Assembly (NCBI RefSeq): GCF_035917335.1
Contig: NZ_CP109067.1
Span: 2,975,001 to 3,039,000 of the forward strand
Length of the DNA: 64,000 bases
Direction: 5' to 3'
Source: Micromonospora sp. NBC_01813
GTDB lineage: Bacteria > Actinomycetota > Actinomycetes > Mycobacteriales > Micromonosporaceae
The translations under genes and the position numbers were made by a program. The notes below the pieces were generated by a model, which saw nothing but the letters and a program-made list of their open reading frames with translations, was not told where the DNA came from and made no database searches. Shown here one piece after another: positions 35,095-43,436 of the stretch (positions are counted from its first letter, which is position 1; each line of letters opens with the position of its first letter).

Positions 35095-35398
35095 TCTTCC
35101 GGTCCAGATCGGCGACGTGATCAAGTTGTCGGAAACCGATTACCGGTACGGCGTCGGCGCACTCCGGATGCGGGTGCAGTTGGTCGGTGACGTGTCGCTC
35201 GAAGACGGAATCCGCTGGGTGCAGCTGATCGGCGTACAGATCAATTATGACGGCCGGGACGGTGTCACCCGGCACATTCAGGCGCGGCTGGTGGCGCTGC
35301 TGCGGCCGGGGTCGGTGATCCGGCCGGTCCGGCTCGCCCGGCCGGCACCGCCGCCGCACCCCACGGGTGGCGACGCCGACCCGGAGCAGCGGACGTGA
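35081..35398 (+). CDS. Hypothetical ~100-residue cassette protein, copy 1
   Basis: 105 residues from the ATG with GGAAG upstream. IGDVIKLSETDYRYGVGALR and MRVQLVGDVSLEDGIRWVQL suggest a small beta-rich fold; the C-terminus is Pro-rich. It shares a pattern with the 56353-56661 protein: (I/V)GD-LxL-D-x-YG-MxVR, then GRDG and ALxRPG at matching distances. Function unknown. Divergent from the XRE-DUF397 pair, which suggests it is the target or third part of that system. Confidence 0.72.
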   Translation: MSNSDLPVQIGDVIKLSETDYRYGVGALRMRVQLVGDVSLEDGIRWVQLIGVQINYDGRDGVTRHIQARLVALLRPGSVIRPVRLARPAPPPHPTGGDADPEQRT

Positions 35399-35410
35399 CA
35401 CGGTAGCGAG

Positions 35411-36043
35411 GTGTGGCGTACCAGGTGGTGGGCGGTCGGGGCGGCGGTCGGCGCGGTCGGCGGGGCGGTGACCGCGACGGTCGCCGTGATCGGCGGTCCC
35501 GGTCCGCGACTGCGCGGGTACGTCAGCGAGTCCGGGGTCGGCGACGGCGGATTCGTGCTGGCGTACCAGTTGGGGTTTCTGGCGTTGGCGGCGAGCCTGC
35601 TGCTGCTCGCCGGGGCGCTGCGCCCGGTCCGCGCCGCCGCCGCACTGCTGGTCGCGGCGGCCGGGTCGACCGCCATCTCGGCGACGGTGCCGTGCCGGCA
35701 GGGCTGTCCGCTGCCGCCGCACGATCCGGTCACCGTGACTGACCTGGTGCACGGCGGGGCGAGCATCGTCGCCGTGGCCTGCTGCGTCTTCGCGATGGTC
35801 GCCATCTGGTGGTCGGTGGCATCGACCCGGTCGTTGCGCCGACTGGCGCTGTGGGCAGTCGCTGCGGCGCTCCCGCTGTCGGCGGCGGTCGGGCTGGTGA
35901 TGCTGCTGATCGGCGGCGGCCTGCTGGTCGGGGTGCTGGAGCGGCTGCTGTTGCTGCTGATCGTCGCGTGGTGTGCGGGCAGCGCGGTGACCGTGATCCG
36001 TGATCCCGCACACTCGGATTGCGATTATTACGTAGCTACGTAA
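35411..36043 (+). CDS. DUF998-family membrane protein
   Basis: 210 residues from a GTG. Six hydrophobic segments, with GGFVLAYQLGFLALAASLLLL and CRQGCPLPPHDPVTVTDLVH between helices; the pair of Cys and DxxH pattern fits DUF998. Function unknown. Its stop codon lies inside the palindrome that precedes the ArsR-like gene, ten bases upstream, so the two are tightly linked. Confidence 0.8.
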   Translation: MWRTRWWAVGAAVGAVGGAVTATVAVIGGPGPRLRGYVSESGVGDGGFVLAYQLGFLALAASLLLLAGALRPVRAAAALLVAAAGSTAISATVPCRQGCPLPPHDPVTVTDLVHGGASIVAVACCVFAMVAIWWSVASTRSLRRLALWAVAAALPLSAAVGLVMLLIGGGLLVGVLERLLLLLIVAWCAGSAVTVIRDPAHSDCDYYVAT

Positions 36044-36045
36044 TA
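36026..36045. promoter_or_regulatory. 20-bp perfect palindrome, probable operator of the ArsR-like gene
   Basis: TATTACGTAGCTACGTAATA is fully self-complementary and AT-rich in a GC-rich setting. It overlaps the TAA of the DUF998 gene and ends nine bases before the ArsR-like ATG, with TTGGAG in between. ArsR/SmtB-type proteins bind such sites. Autoregulation is inferred. Confidence 0.7.
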
Positions 36046-36053
36046 TTGGAGTC

Positions 36054-36590
36054 ATGAGCGAGGAGTTGGCCGGGCGGGTCGCCGCCCTGGAGCAGTTGGT
36101 GCAGGCCCTGGCCGAGCGGCTGGACGCTGTCGCGCCAAACGAGGCCGCCAGTCCGGAACCGGCTGCTGAGCCGGGCCCCGACGGAAACCCGTTCTGGGCG
36201 CTCGACGGGCTCAAGGCCCAGGTCGGCGAGACACCGGGCGCGGTGCTCTACACCGGCACCGTCACCCTGCCGACCGGCGAACACTACGACTGGCAGTACG
36301 GGCACACCGTCGCCGACCTGCTCGACGCCGACTGGAGCGGGTACGCCGGCACGCTCACCGCTCTCGCCCACCCGGTGCGACTGCTACTGGTGCGGCACAT
36401 CCTGCACGGCGCGCGGACCACCGCCGAGCTGGCCGAGATCGACGGCCTGGGCACCACCGGTCAGCTCTACCACCACCTGCGACAACTCGTCAGCGCCGGC
36501 TGGCTGCGTTCGTCGGCGCGCGGGCAGTACGCCGTACCGCCGGAACGGGTCGTCCCCCTGCTGATCGTCCTGTCTGGAGCTCACCGATGA
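36054..36590 (+). CDS. ArsR-like winged-helix regulator
   Basis: 178 residues. The N-terminal 25 residues form a heptad-like helix (ELAGRVAALEQLVQALAERL), probably a coiled coil. The winged helix is in the second half: LTALAHPVRLLLVRHILHGA, TTAELAEIDGLGTTGQLYHH and LRQLVSAGWL. ALAHPVRL is the ArsR hallmark. No Cys pair for metal is present, so the signal is not a classical metal. It overlaps the serine hydrolase gene by four bases, which is the likely target. Confidence 0.87.
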   Translation: MSEELAGRVAALEQLVQALAERLDAVAPNEAASPEPAAEPGPDGNPFWALDGLKAQVGETPGAVLYTGTVTLPTGEHYDWQYGHTVADLLDADWSGYAGTLTALAHPVRLLLVRHILHGARTTAELAEIDGLGTTGQLYHHLRQLVSAGWLRSSARGQYAVPPERVVPLLIVLSGAHR

Positions 36591-38152
36591 CCACCAGCAC
36601 CACGGCCACCCGGACCTGGGTCCTGATCGTCACCGCAGTCGCCGTCGTCGGCGGGCTGCTCGCGGCGCTGATCGCGCCCTGGCCGGCCCGCCTCGGCGAC
36701 GCCGACACCGGGGACGCCGCGCTCGCCGCCGAGGTCCGCGCGGTGATCGACGACCCCGGCGGCTACCAGGGGCTGGCCGTCGCCCGGATCACCGACGGGC
36801 AGGTCCGGGTCGCCGGGCTCGGCGACCGGAGCGCGGGCCTGGCCGGTGGGGGCGGTGAGCCGGTGGCACCGGACACCCCGTTCGAGATCGGTTCGGTCGG
36901 CAAGACGCTGACCGGGATGCTGCTGGCCGACCAGATCGCCGACGGGCGGGTCGACGCCGACACGACGCTCGCCGAAGCCCTGCCCGGTCAGCGCTTCGGT
37001 GACCCGGCGGTCGGCGAGATCACCCTGGCGGAGCTGGCCAGTCACCGCTCCGGGCTGCCCCGGCTGCCGACGGTCGGCCTCACCGAAACGCTCACCATGT
37101 CGCTGGGGGCGCTACGCGGCACCGACCCGTACGCCGGTCTGGACACCGACCGGATCCGCGAGGCGCTGGCCGACGCCCGAGTCGGCGACGGATACGGCGA
37201 GGTGCACTACTCCAACTTCGGCATGGCACTGCTCGGCATCGCCCTGGCCGAGCAGGCCGAGCAAGCCGGCCAGCCAGGTCAGGCCGGCACCAGCTTCCCG
37301 GAGCTGGTCCAGCGGGAGATCCTCGACCCGATCGGGATGACCGACACCGGGTACGCCCTCGACGGTGCCGCCGTGCCGGCCGGCGCGGCGACCGGCAGCA
37401 CGGCCAGCGGCCGGGGCACCGACCCGTGGCAGGCGTCCGGGCTGGCCGGTGCCGGCATCGGGCCGTGGTCCACCGCACCGGACCTGGCAGCACTGGTCGC
37501 CGCGATGCTCGACGGCGGCGCGCCCGGAGCGGACGCGGCGCAGCCCCGCTTCGACGCGGGCGAGGACAGCCGGATCGGCTACGGCTGGTTCACCACCAGC
37601 TACGACGGGCGGGAGATCGTCTGGCACAACGGTGCCACCGGCGGCTTCAGCTCGTACGTCGGTTTCGACCCGGCCACCGGTGACGCAGTGGTGGTGCTGG
37701 GCAACACCGACAAGGGGGTCGAACCGATCGGGCTGTCGCTGCTCGGAGTCGACACCGACGCCGACTCGACCGGTGCCGGGCCGCTGATGATCGGCATCAC
37801 CGTCCTGTTGCTGCTCGCCGGCGCGGTGACACCCGGGCTGACCGCGATCGGCGGCAACGCAAGCGGCGGGAGATGGTTGCCGGCACCGGACCGGCTCAAG
37901 CTGGTCACCTCGGCGCTGACCGCGCTGATCTACCTGCTGATCGTGCACGCCACCGGTGCCTGGCAGGACGTGTGGGCCGGCTGGTGGGCGCTCGCGGCCG
38001 GGCTGGCCGTCGGTGGGGCGGCGGCCGGGGCGCTGCGCTGGCGGCGACTGCCGCTGCTCGGCTCGGGCCGGCGGTGGCTGCGCTGGACCGGCGCCGCACT
38101 GACCGGCGCGGTCACCGCCCTGCTGCTCGCTCTGCTCCTGCTACTGAGCTGA
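36587..38152 (+). CDS. Membrane-anchored serine hydrolase (class C beta-lactamase / DD-peptidase family)
   Basis: 521 residues. One N-terminal membrane helix, then the catalytic domain with SVGK in FEIGSVGKTLTGMLL, YSN in EVHYSNFGMALLG and HNG in IVWHNGATGGFSSYVGF. Residues from about 400 to 521 hold four membrane helices. Such PBP4*/AmpH-like proteins act on peptidoglycan or D-amino-acid esters outside the cell; the substrate is unknown. Coupled to the ArsR-like gene (ATGA). Confidence 0.88.
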   Translation: MTTSTTATRTWVLIVTAVAVVGGLLAALIAPWPARLGDADTGDAALAAEVRAVIDDPGGYQGLAVARITDGQVRVAGLGDRSAGLAGGGGEPVAPDTPFEIGSVGKTLTGMLLADQIADGRVDADTTLAEALPGQRFGDPAVGEITLAELASHRSGLPRLPTVGLTETLTMSLGALRGTDPYAGLDTDRIREALADARVGDGYGEVHYSNFGMALLGIALAEQAEQAGQPGQAGTSFPELVQREILDPIGMTDTGYALDGAAVPAGAATGSTASGRGTDPWQASGLAGAGIGPWSTAPDLAALVAAMLDGGAPGADAAQPRFDAGEDSRIGYGWFTTSYDGREIVWHNGATGGFSSYVGFDPATGDAVVVLGNTDKGVEPIGLSLLGVDTDADSTGAGPLMIGITVLLLLAGAVTPGLTAIGGNASGGRWLPAPDRLKLVTSALTALIYLLIVHATGAWQDVWAGWWALAAGLAVGGAAAGALRWRRLPLLGSGRRWLRWTGAALTGAVTALLLALLLLLS

Positions 38153-38158
38153 GAGCGC

Positions 38159-38998
38159 TCAGAACAGCACGGTGGCGAAGGCGCCGACGCTACGGAAGCC
38201 ACACCGGTCGTACACCCGGCGGGCAGCGGCGTTGTAGTCGTTGACGTACAGGCTGACCGTCGGGGCGACCCGGCGCAGGGTGTCACGGACCACCGCCGCC
38301 ACCGCCGGCGTGGCCAGGCCCCGGCCGCGCCACATCGGATCCACCCAGACCCCTTGGACCTGCGCGGTGTGCCGGGTGACAACGGCCAGTTCGGCCTTGA
38401 AGACTACCTTGCCGTCGACGATCCGGGCGTACGTGCGACGGGCCCGGACCAGCTCGGCGACCCGGCGACGGTAACCGCGCCCGGCGTCCTCCGCCGTCGG
38501 GGAGACGCCGACCTCCTCGGTGTACATCGCCACCGCGGCGGGGAAGAGCAGGTCGACCTCGTCGGAGCGGACCAGTCGCACCCCCGGGTCGGCGGGCACG
38601 GCGGCCGGCCGGTCGGCGACCAGCAACGGCTGGTTGGCGCGGATCTCGCGGGCCGGACCCCACCGTTCGGCGAGCCGCTCCCACAGTCCCAGCACGGCGT
38701 CGGCCCGGCCGACGATGGACGAGCAGGCCCGTTCCTCGCTGGCGAGGCGTTCGGCGAACGCGGCGACCGCCGCCGGCGAGGCGTGTACGGGGGTGAGATG
38801 CCCGCCGACCCAGCACAGCGACTCGAGTTGCCGGCGGGGGCCGTAGCCGAAGACCCGGCCGTCGGCCCGCCACCAGGCCAGCCCTTGTGCGGCGACCCGC
38901 TCGGCGACCTGGGGTGCGGCAAAGGGATCGAGGTCGAGGATCCGTTCCACCGCCCCACGCTCGGCGTCCCCGAGCTGCCGTACCGGCACCGTCAGCAC
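38159..38998 (-). CDS. DUF4081-GNAT acetyltransferase
   Basis: 279 residues. The N-terminal DUF4081 half (VPVRQLGDAERGAVERILDL, FGYGPRRQLESLCWVGGHLT) precedes a GNAT half with QGVWVDPMWRGRGLATPAVA as the acetyl-CoA motif and VSLYVNDYNAAARRVYDRCGF as motif B (key NDYN-AARRVY-R-GF). The two-domain layout is typical of actinobacteria. The N-terminal half may act as a sensor. Convergent with the serine hydrolase; both stops lie in the palindrome CTGAGAGCGCTCAG. Confidence 0.9.
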   Translation of the reverse strand: MLTVPVRQLGDAERGAVERILDLDPFAAPQVAERVAAQGLAWWRADGRVFGYGPRRQLESLCWVGGHLTPVHASPAAVAAFAERLASEERACSSIVGRADAVLGLWERLAERWGPAREIRANQPLLVADRPAAVPADPGVRLVRSDEVDLLFPAAVAMYTEEVGVSPTAEDAGRGYRRRVAELVRARRTYARIVDGKVVFKAELAVVTRHTAQVQGVWVDPMWRGRGLATPAVAAVVRDTLRRVAPTVSLYVNDYNAAARRVYDRCGFRSVGAFATVLF

Positions 38999-39097
38999 AG
39001 CTACCAGCCTGCCAGATCCGAGGCGTCGTGGCAGACCCGATCGGCAGCCCGCCCGGTCGGGCCCCGGCTCGGGCCCGGCTCAGGCGGCGGCAACGGC

Positions 39098-40132
39098 TCA
39101 GGCGGAGCCGCGTACCACGAGCTCGGTCGGCAGGATCACCGCGGCGTGTGAGTCGCCGGCGAGGTGGCCCAGCAGTAGCCGGACCATCTCGGCGCTGATC
39201 CGCCCGAGCGGCTGGCGGATCGTGGTCAGCGGCGGCAGCGACGCGGTGGCGACCTCGGAGTCGTCGAAGCCGCCGACCGCGACGTCGTCGGGGACCCGGC
39301 GGCCGGCCCGGTGCAGGGCGGCGATCGCCCCGGCGGCCATCAGGTCGGAGCTGACGAACACGGCGTCCAGGTCTGGGGCCTGGCGGAGCAGCTGCTCCAT
39401 CGCGGCTTCTCCCCCGGCGCGGGTGTAGTCGCCGGTGACGACCAGCCGGGGATCGGTGTCGCCGAGGATGTCGTGGTAGCCGGCGAGTCGCTCGACACCG
39501 CCGGGGGTGTCGAGTGGGCCGGTGATGGTGGCGATCGCGTGGTGTCCGCGCGAGCGCAGGTAGGAGACCATCTGCCGGGCACCGTCGCGGTCGTCGGCGG
39601 CGACGTAGCTGACGTCGCGTTCGTGGCCGAGTGGTTTGCCGCAGACCACGAACGGCAGGCCGCGCCCCTTCAGCTCGTCGATCAGCGGGCTGCCGGCATG
39701 GGTGGAGACCAGCAGTGCGCCGTCGACGTGGCCGGCGGTGACGTAGCGGCCGACCCGTTTGCGGTCCTCGGAGGTGCCGGCGATGGTCAGCAGCAGGGTG
39801 ATGTCGCGTTCGGCGAGTGCCTGGGTGCAGCCGCGCAACAGGGCGTTGAAGTTGGGGTCTTCGAAGAGGCGGTCCTGCGGCTCGGACAGGATGAACGCCA
39901 CCGAGTCGGAGCGCTGGGTGACCAGGCTGCGGGCGTGCTGGTTGACCACGTACCCGGTCTTGCGGATGGCTCGCTCGACGGCCTCGGCGGCCGGGCCGCT
40001 GACGTTGTGGCCGCCGTTGAGCCATCGCGACACGGTGCCCCGGGAGACCCCGGCGACCACGGCGACGTCGTCCATGGTGGGGCGGGCCCGCGCGGGGCGG
40101 GCCCGGCCATGTTGAGTTCCGGCCACGCTCAC
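39098..40132 (-). CDS. LacI-family regulator of the galactan locus
   Basis: 344 residues. Helix-turn-helix TMDDVAVVAGVSRGTVSRWL and the hinge, then a periplasmic-binding-like sugar domain (GALLVSTHAGSPLIDELKGR, VFVSSDLMAAGAIAALHRAG, LTTIRQPLGRISAEMVRLL). It is 10 bp behind the second sugar permease, so it is the last gene of the ABC operon and probably represses it. Likely binds the GAGCGCTC sites at 43307, 45488 and 45567; the inducer is probably a galacto-oligosaccharide. Confidence 0.93.
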   Translation of the reverse strand: MSVAGTQHGRARPARARPTMDDVAVVAGVSRGTVSRWLNGGHNVSGPAAEAVERAIRKTGYVVNQHARSLVTQRSDSVAFILSEPQDRLFEDPNFNALLRGCTQALAERDITLLLTIAGTSEDRKRVGRYVTAGHVDGALLVSTHAGSPLIDELKGRGLPFVVCGKPLGHERDVSYVAADDRDGARQMVSYLRSRGHHAIATITGPLDTPGGVERLAGYHDILGDTDPRLVVTGDYTRAGGEAAMEQLLRQAPDLDAVFVSSDLMAAGAIAALHRAGRRVPDDVAVGGFDDSEVATASLPPLTTIRQPLGRISAEMVRLLLGHLAGDSHAAVILPTELVVRGSA

Positions 40133-40142
40133 ATTGTCGTCC

Positions 40143-41024
40143 TTAGGCCTTGATCGATCCCGACAGCAGGTCGATCCGCCAGTACCGCTGCAGGCTGAGG
40201 AAGAGCGCCACCAACGGGATGATCGACAACAGCGATCCGGTGATCACCAGACTGTACAGCGCCGGGGTGGTCGAACCCTGGTTCAGCAGGGTGTACAGGC
40301 CGAGGGTGACCGGGAACTTGTCGTCGTCGGCGAGCATGATGAACGGCAGCAGGAAGTTGTTCCAGATCGCCACGAACTGGAAGAGGAACACGGTGATCAG
40401 ACCGGGCATCATCATCGGCACCGCGACCTGGCGGAAGATCCGGAACTCGCCGGCGCCGTCGGCGCGGGCCGCCTCGATCACCGTGTCCGGCACCGCCGCT
40501 GCGGCGTAGATCCGGGCCAGGTAGATGCCGTACGGGCTGATGATGCTGGGCAGTAGCACCGACCAGTAGGTGTCGGCCAGCCCCACCTTGGCCAGCAGCA
40601 GGTACTGCGGCACGGCCAGGATCACCCCGGGCACCAGCACCCCGGCGAGCAGCATGTTGAAGATCGCTGACCGGCCGGCGAAGTCGTACTTGGCCAGGGT
40701 GTAGCCGCTGAGCCCGGAGAGCGCCGCCGAGGCCAGCCCGCCGACCCCGGCGTACAGCGCGGTGTTGGCCATCCAACGCCAGAACTGCCCATCGCGGTAC
40801 GCGGACAGCTCGGCGACGTTGTCGAACAGCGCGTCGCCGGGGGCGAAGGTGAACGTGCTGAACAGGGCGGATCCGCTCTTGGTGGCGGCGACCAGCACCC
40901 AGGCCACCGGCAGCAGGCAGTAGCCGGCGCCGATCAGCAGGACGATCGTCGGCACCAACTGCGGCCGGGGCCGGTGACGGGGGCCTGGACGAGGGCGCCG
41001 CCGGGTGGCGGGGGCGGTGGTCAT
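40143..41024 (-). CDS. Carbohydrate ABC transporter permease, MalG type
   Basis: 293 residues from the ATG with AGGAG five bases upstream, overlapping the previous stop by one base (TGATG). Six membrane helices and the coupling loop EAARADGAGEFRIFRQVAVP (CUT1 EAA motif). It forms the channel with the 41024-41971 permease. The ATPase is not in this locus. Confidence 0.93.
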   Translation of the reverse strand: MTTAPATRRRPRPGPRHRPRPQLVPTIVLLIGAGYCLLPVAWVLVAATKSGSALFSTFTFAPGDALFDNVAELSAYRDGQFWRWMANTALYAGVGGLASAALSGLSGYTLAKYDFAGRSAIFNMLLAGVLVPGVILAVPQYLLLAKVGLADTYWSVLLPSIISPYGIYLARIYAAAAVPDTVIEAARADGAGEFRIFRQVAVPMMMPGLITVFLFQFVAIWNNFLLPFIMLADDDKFPVTLGLYTLLNQGSTTPALYSLVITGSLLSIIPLVALFLSLQRYWRIDLLSGSIKA

Positions 41025-41971
41025 CACTGCTCCTGCCCGAAGGCCCGCTTCTGCACCAGGCGCAGGAAGCCGAAGGAGAGCACCAGGGTGACCAGGGCGA
41101 CGATCACCGAGGTGGCGGCGGCGGAGTACCGGTCGTCGGTGGCGAACGCGTCCCGGTAGATCTTCATCAGCGGCGTCCAGGTCGAGGAGATCGAGTTGGT
41201 CAGCGGGCGCAGCGTCATCGGTTCGCTGAACACCTGCAGCGTGGCGATCATGGTGAAGACGGTGGTCATCACCAGCGCCGGGGTGAGCAGTGGGATCTTG
41301 ATCCGCCAGGCGATCTGCAGCTCGGAGCAGCCGTCGATGCGGGCCGACTCGTACAGCTCCGGCGGGATCGCCCGCAGCGCGGTGAACAGCACGATCATGT
41401 TGAAGCCGACACCGCCCCACAGCGCGATGTTGACCACGGCGTAGAAGACCGTGCCGGTGCCGAGCAGGTTCGGCTGCGGCCAGCCGAGCCAGTCCAAGGC
41501 GTCGTTGAGTGGGCTGGTGGCGGGCAGGTAGAGGAAGCCCCAGAGCAGGCTGGCGATCACCGCCGGGACCGCGTACGGCAGGAAGATCGCGATCCGGCTG
41601 ACGCGTTGCAGGCCGACCCGGGGCCGGTCGAGCAGCAGCGCGAACAGCAGCGCCAGGCCGAGCATCACCGGCACCAGCAGGGCACCGTAGCCGAAGACCC
41701 GCAGCGCGCCGGTGAGCAGCGTGGGGTCGCCGAGCGCGCTGCGGTAGTTGTCCAGGCCGGCGAAGACCTCGGTACGCGAGCCCCGGCCCAGCCCGAGGCC
41801 GGAGACCTGTGCCTTGCGCAGGCTCAGGTAGCCGGCGTACCCGATGGGTAGCAGAAAGGTCAGCACGAACAGCGCCACCGCCGGGGTGAGGAAGACGTAC
41901 GGCACCGCCGTACGCCTCCCCCGGCGGCCACCGCCGCGTGCGCGGGTGACCGATGGCATCGCTGGGCTCAT
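41024..41971 (-). CDS. Carbohydrate ABC transporter permease, MalF type
   Basis: 315 residues from an ATG overlapping the binding-protein stop (ATGA). Basic N-terminus, then six membrane helices; the EAA loop reads YESARIDGCSELQIAWRIKI. The large external loop after helix 1 is typical of MalF-like subunits. Part of a CUT1 importer for oligosaccharides. Confidence 0.92.
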   Translation of the reverse strand: MSPAMPSVTRARGGGRRGRRTAVPYVFLTPAVALFVLTFLLPIGYAGYLSLRKAQVSGLGLGRGSRTEVFAGLDNYRSALGDPTLLTGALRVFGYGALLVPVMLGLALLFALLLDRPRVGLQRVSRIAIFLPYAVPAVIASLLWGFLYLPATSPLNDALDWLGWPQPNLLGTGTVFYAVVNIALWGGVGFNMIVLFTALRAIPPELYESARIDGCSELQIAWRIKIPLLTPALVMTTVFTMIATLQVFSEPMTLRPLTNSISSTWTPLMKIYRDAFATDDRYSAAATSVIVALVTLVLSFGFLRLVQKRAFGQEQ

Positions 41972-43254
41972 TCCGCGATCGAGAAGCCGTTGCCGCGCAT
42001 GTCGTCGACGGTCGCGGTCTGCATCGCGGCGGCGGCGTCCACGAACGGCGTCCGGTTGGTGATCGCGGCGGCGAACGAGTCCATGTACGTCTGGTAGGTG
42101 ACGTTGACGTTCGGGCCCCAGGTGAAGCCGGCCGCGGTGTCGGCGATCTCCTGCGCGACGAGGTAGAAGTCCGGCTGGTTGGCGAAGAACGCCGGGGGCT
42201 CGGCGAGCGCCGGGCCGGTCTGCGCGTCGCGGGCCGCCGGGTAGATGGCGGATTCGCGCACCAGCAGCTCGGTGGCGGCCGGGTCGGTGTTCATCCAGGT
42301 GGCGAACTCGACGGCGGCTTCCCGGTGCGCCGATTTCTCGGTCACCCCGGTCGAGGAGCCGCCCCAGTTGCCGGTGACGTTCTCCCCGGCGCTCCACTGT
42401 GGCAGCGGGGCCATCTCCCACAGCCCTTCGGTGTCGGCGGCGTTGCCGGCCAGCACCCCCGGCCCCCAGATGGCGCTCGGCCAGGCGAGCAGGGTGCCGT
42501 CGTTGAGCGCCTGGTTCCACTCCGGGGTGTACATCGGCTGGTCGTCGACCACATCCTCGGTCACCAGGCCGCCCCAGAAGTCGGCGACCTTGCGGGTGGC
42601 CGGGTCGTCGACGGTGACCCGCCACGACTCGCCGTCGATGGCCCACCATGCGGCACCGGCCTGCTGGGCCAGCCCGGCGAACCAGCCGGGATCTTTGGCG
42701 GAGAACGTGGTCAGGTAGTGCTCGGTGGTCTGGGACCGCAGATCGCGGGCGGCCTGGCCGAACTCGTCCCAGGTGGTCGGCACGGTGAGCCCGTACTGGT
42801 CGAACAGGTCGGCGCGGTAGTAGAGCATCATCGGGCCGGCGTCCTGCGGGATGGCGTAGACGGCGTCGGTGCCGAGGGTGACCTGCTGCCAGACGCCGGC
42901 GGCGAACGCGCTCTCGGTGTCGCCGGCCAGGTCGGCGAGGTCGGCGAGGACGTCGTTGCTGACCAGGGTCGGCAGCGACTGGTACTCGACCTGGGCGAGG
43001 TCCGGCGGGTTGCCGGCCTCGTTGGCGGTGAGCAGCTTGGTGACGATGTCACCGCCGCCGGCCTGCTTGCTCAGGGTGACCTGGATGTCGGGGTTGTCGG
43101 CGTTCCACGCGTCGACGACCTTCTCGATGTTGGGGGCCCAGGACCAGAACGTCAGCTCGACCGGGCCGTCGTCACCGGAGTCGGAGCCGCAGGCCGCGAC
43201 CAGACTGACGGCAAGAGCGGTGACCATTATCTTCGCGCCGAGGGAGCGTCTCAT
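41968..43254 (-). CDS. Sugar ABC transporter substrate-binding lipoprotein
   Basis: 428 residues from the ATG at 43254, which has AGAGG five bases upstream; a GTG two codons earlier is possible. The lipobox is SLVAACGSDSG. The mature protein is a family 1 oligosaccharide-binding protein: VELTFWSWAPNIEKVVDAWN and GPMMLYYRADLFDQYGLTVP are typical. Given GH42 and GH53 genes next door it probably binds beta-1,4-galacto-oligosaccharides. First gene of the leftward operon. Confidence 0.93.
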   Translation of the reverse strand: MRRSLGAKIMVTALAVSLVAACGSDSGDDGPVELTFWSWAPNIEKVVDAWNADNPDIQVTLSKQAGGGDIVTKLLTANEAGNPPDLAQVEYQSLPTLVSNDVLADLADLAGDTESAFAAGVWQQVTLGTDAVYAIPQDAGPMMLYYRADLFDQYGLTVPTTWDEFGQAARDLRSQTTEHYLTTFSAKDPGWFAGLAQQAGAAWWAIDGESWRVTVDDPATRKVADFWGGLVTEDVVDDQPMYTPEWNQALNDGTLLAWPSAIWGPGVLAGNAADTEGLWEMAPLPQWSAGENVTGNWGGSSTGVTEKSAHREAAVEFATWMNTDPAATELLVRESAIYPAARDAQTGPALAEPPAFFANQPDFYLVAQEIADTAAGFTWGPNVNVTYQTYMDSFAAAITNRTPFVDAAAAMQTATVDDMRGNGFSIAE

Positions 43255-43306
43255 CTCCACCTCTCATCTTTCCCCGTGTCATCGGATGGTGATCGGGAGG
43301 AAACAT

Positions 43307-43322
43307 CTGTGAGCGCTCACAG
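43307..43322. promoter_or_regulatory. LacI-type operator CTGTGAGCGCTCACAG
   Basis: A 16-bp perfect palindrome with the GAGCGCTC core of actinobacterial LacI operators. It starts at the end of the -10 box of the leftward promoter (43321-43349), placed to block RNA polymerase. Related sites lie at 43407, 45488 and 45567. Confidence 0.85.
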
Positions 43323-43349
43323 TCTTGGCACGCTCATCAGCTGTGTCAA
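43321..43349 (-). promoter_or_regulatory. Promoter of the sugar ABC operon
   Basis: On the minus strand, TTGACA (43349-43344), a 17-base spacer, and AAGACT (43326-43321) form a good SigA-type promoter. The LacI-type palindrome overlaps its downstream edge. The start codon of the binding protein lies about 65 bases further on. Confidence 0.65.
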
Positions 43350-43406
43350 GAGCCACAGTAGGACTGCCTGCGCTGCCAGAAACTGTGCAATCATGCCGAT
43401 GCGTCG

Positions 43407-43422
43407 TTGGGAGCGCGTACAG
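43407..43422. promoter_or_regulatory. Degenerate LacI-type operator upstream of GH42
   Basis: TTGGGAGCGCGTACAG keeps the GGGAGCGC half and the final ACAG but has a broken second half. It ends 14 bp before the GH42 ATG. A weak or half site for the same regulator. Confidence 0.45.
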
Positions 43423-43436
43423 TTTCGGAGCGTCAC

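Noticed and set aside
38149-38162. CTGAGAGCGCTCAG as a LacI-type operator
   Set aside because: It resembles GAGCGCTC sites but lies between two convergent stop codons, where an operator has no promoter to control.
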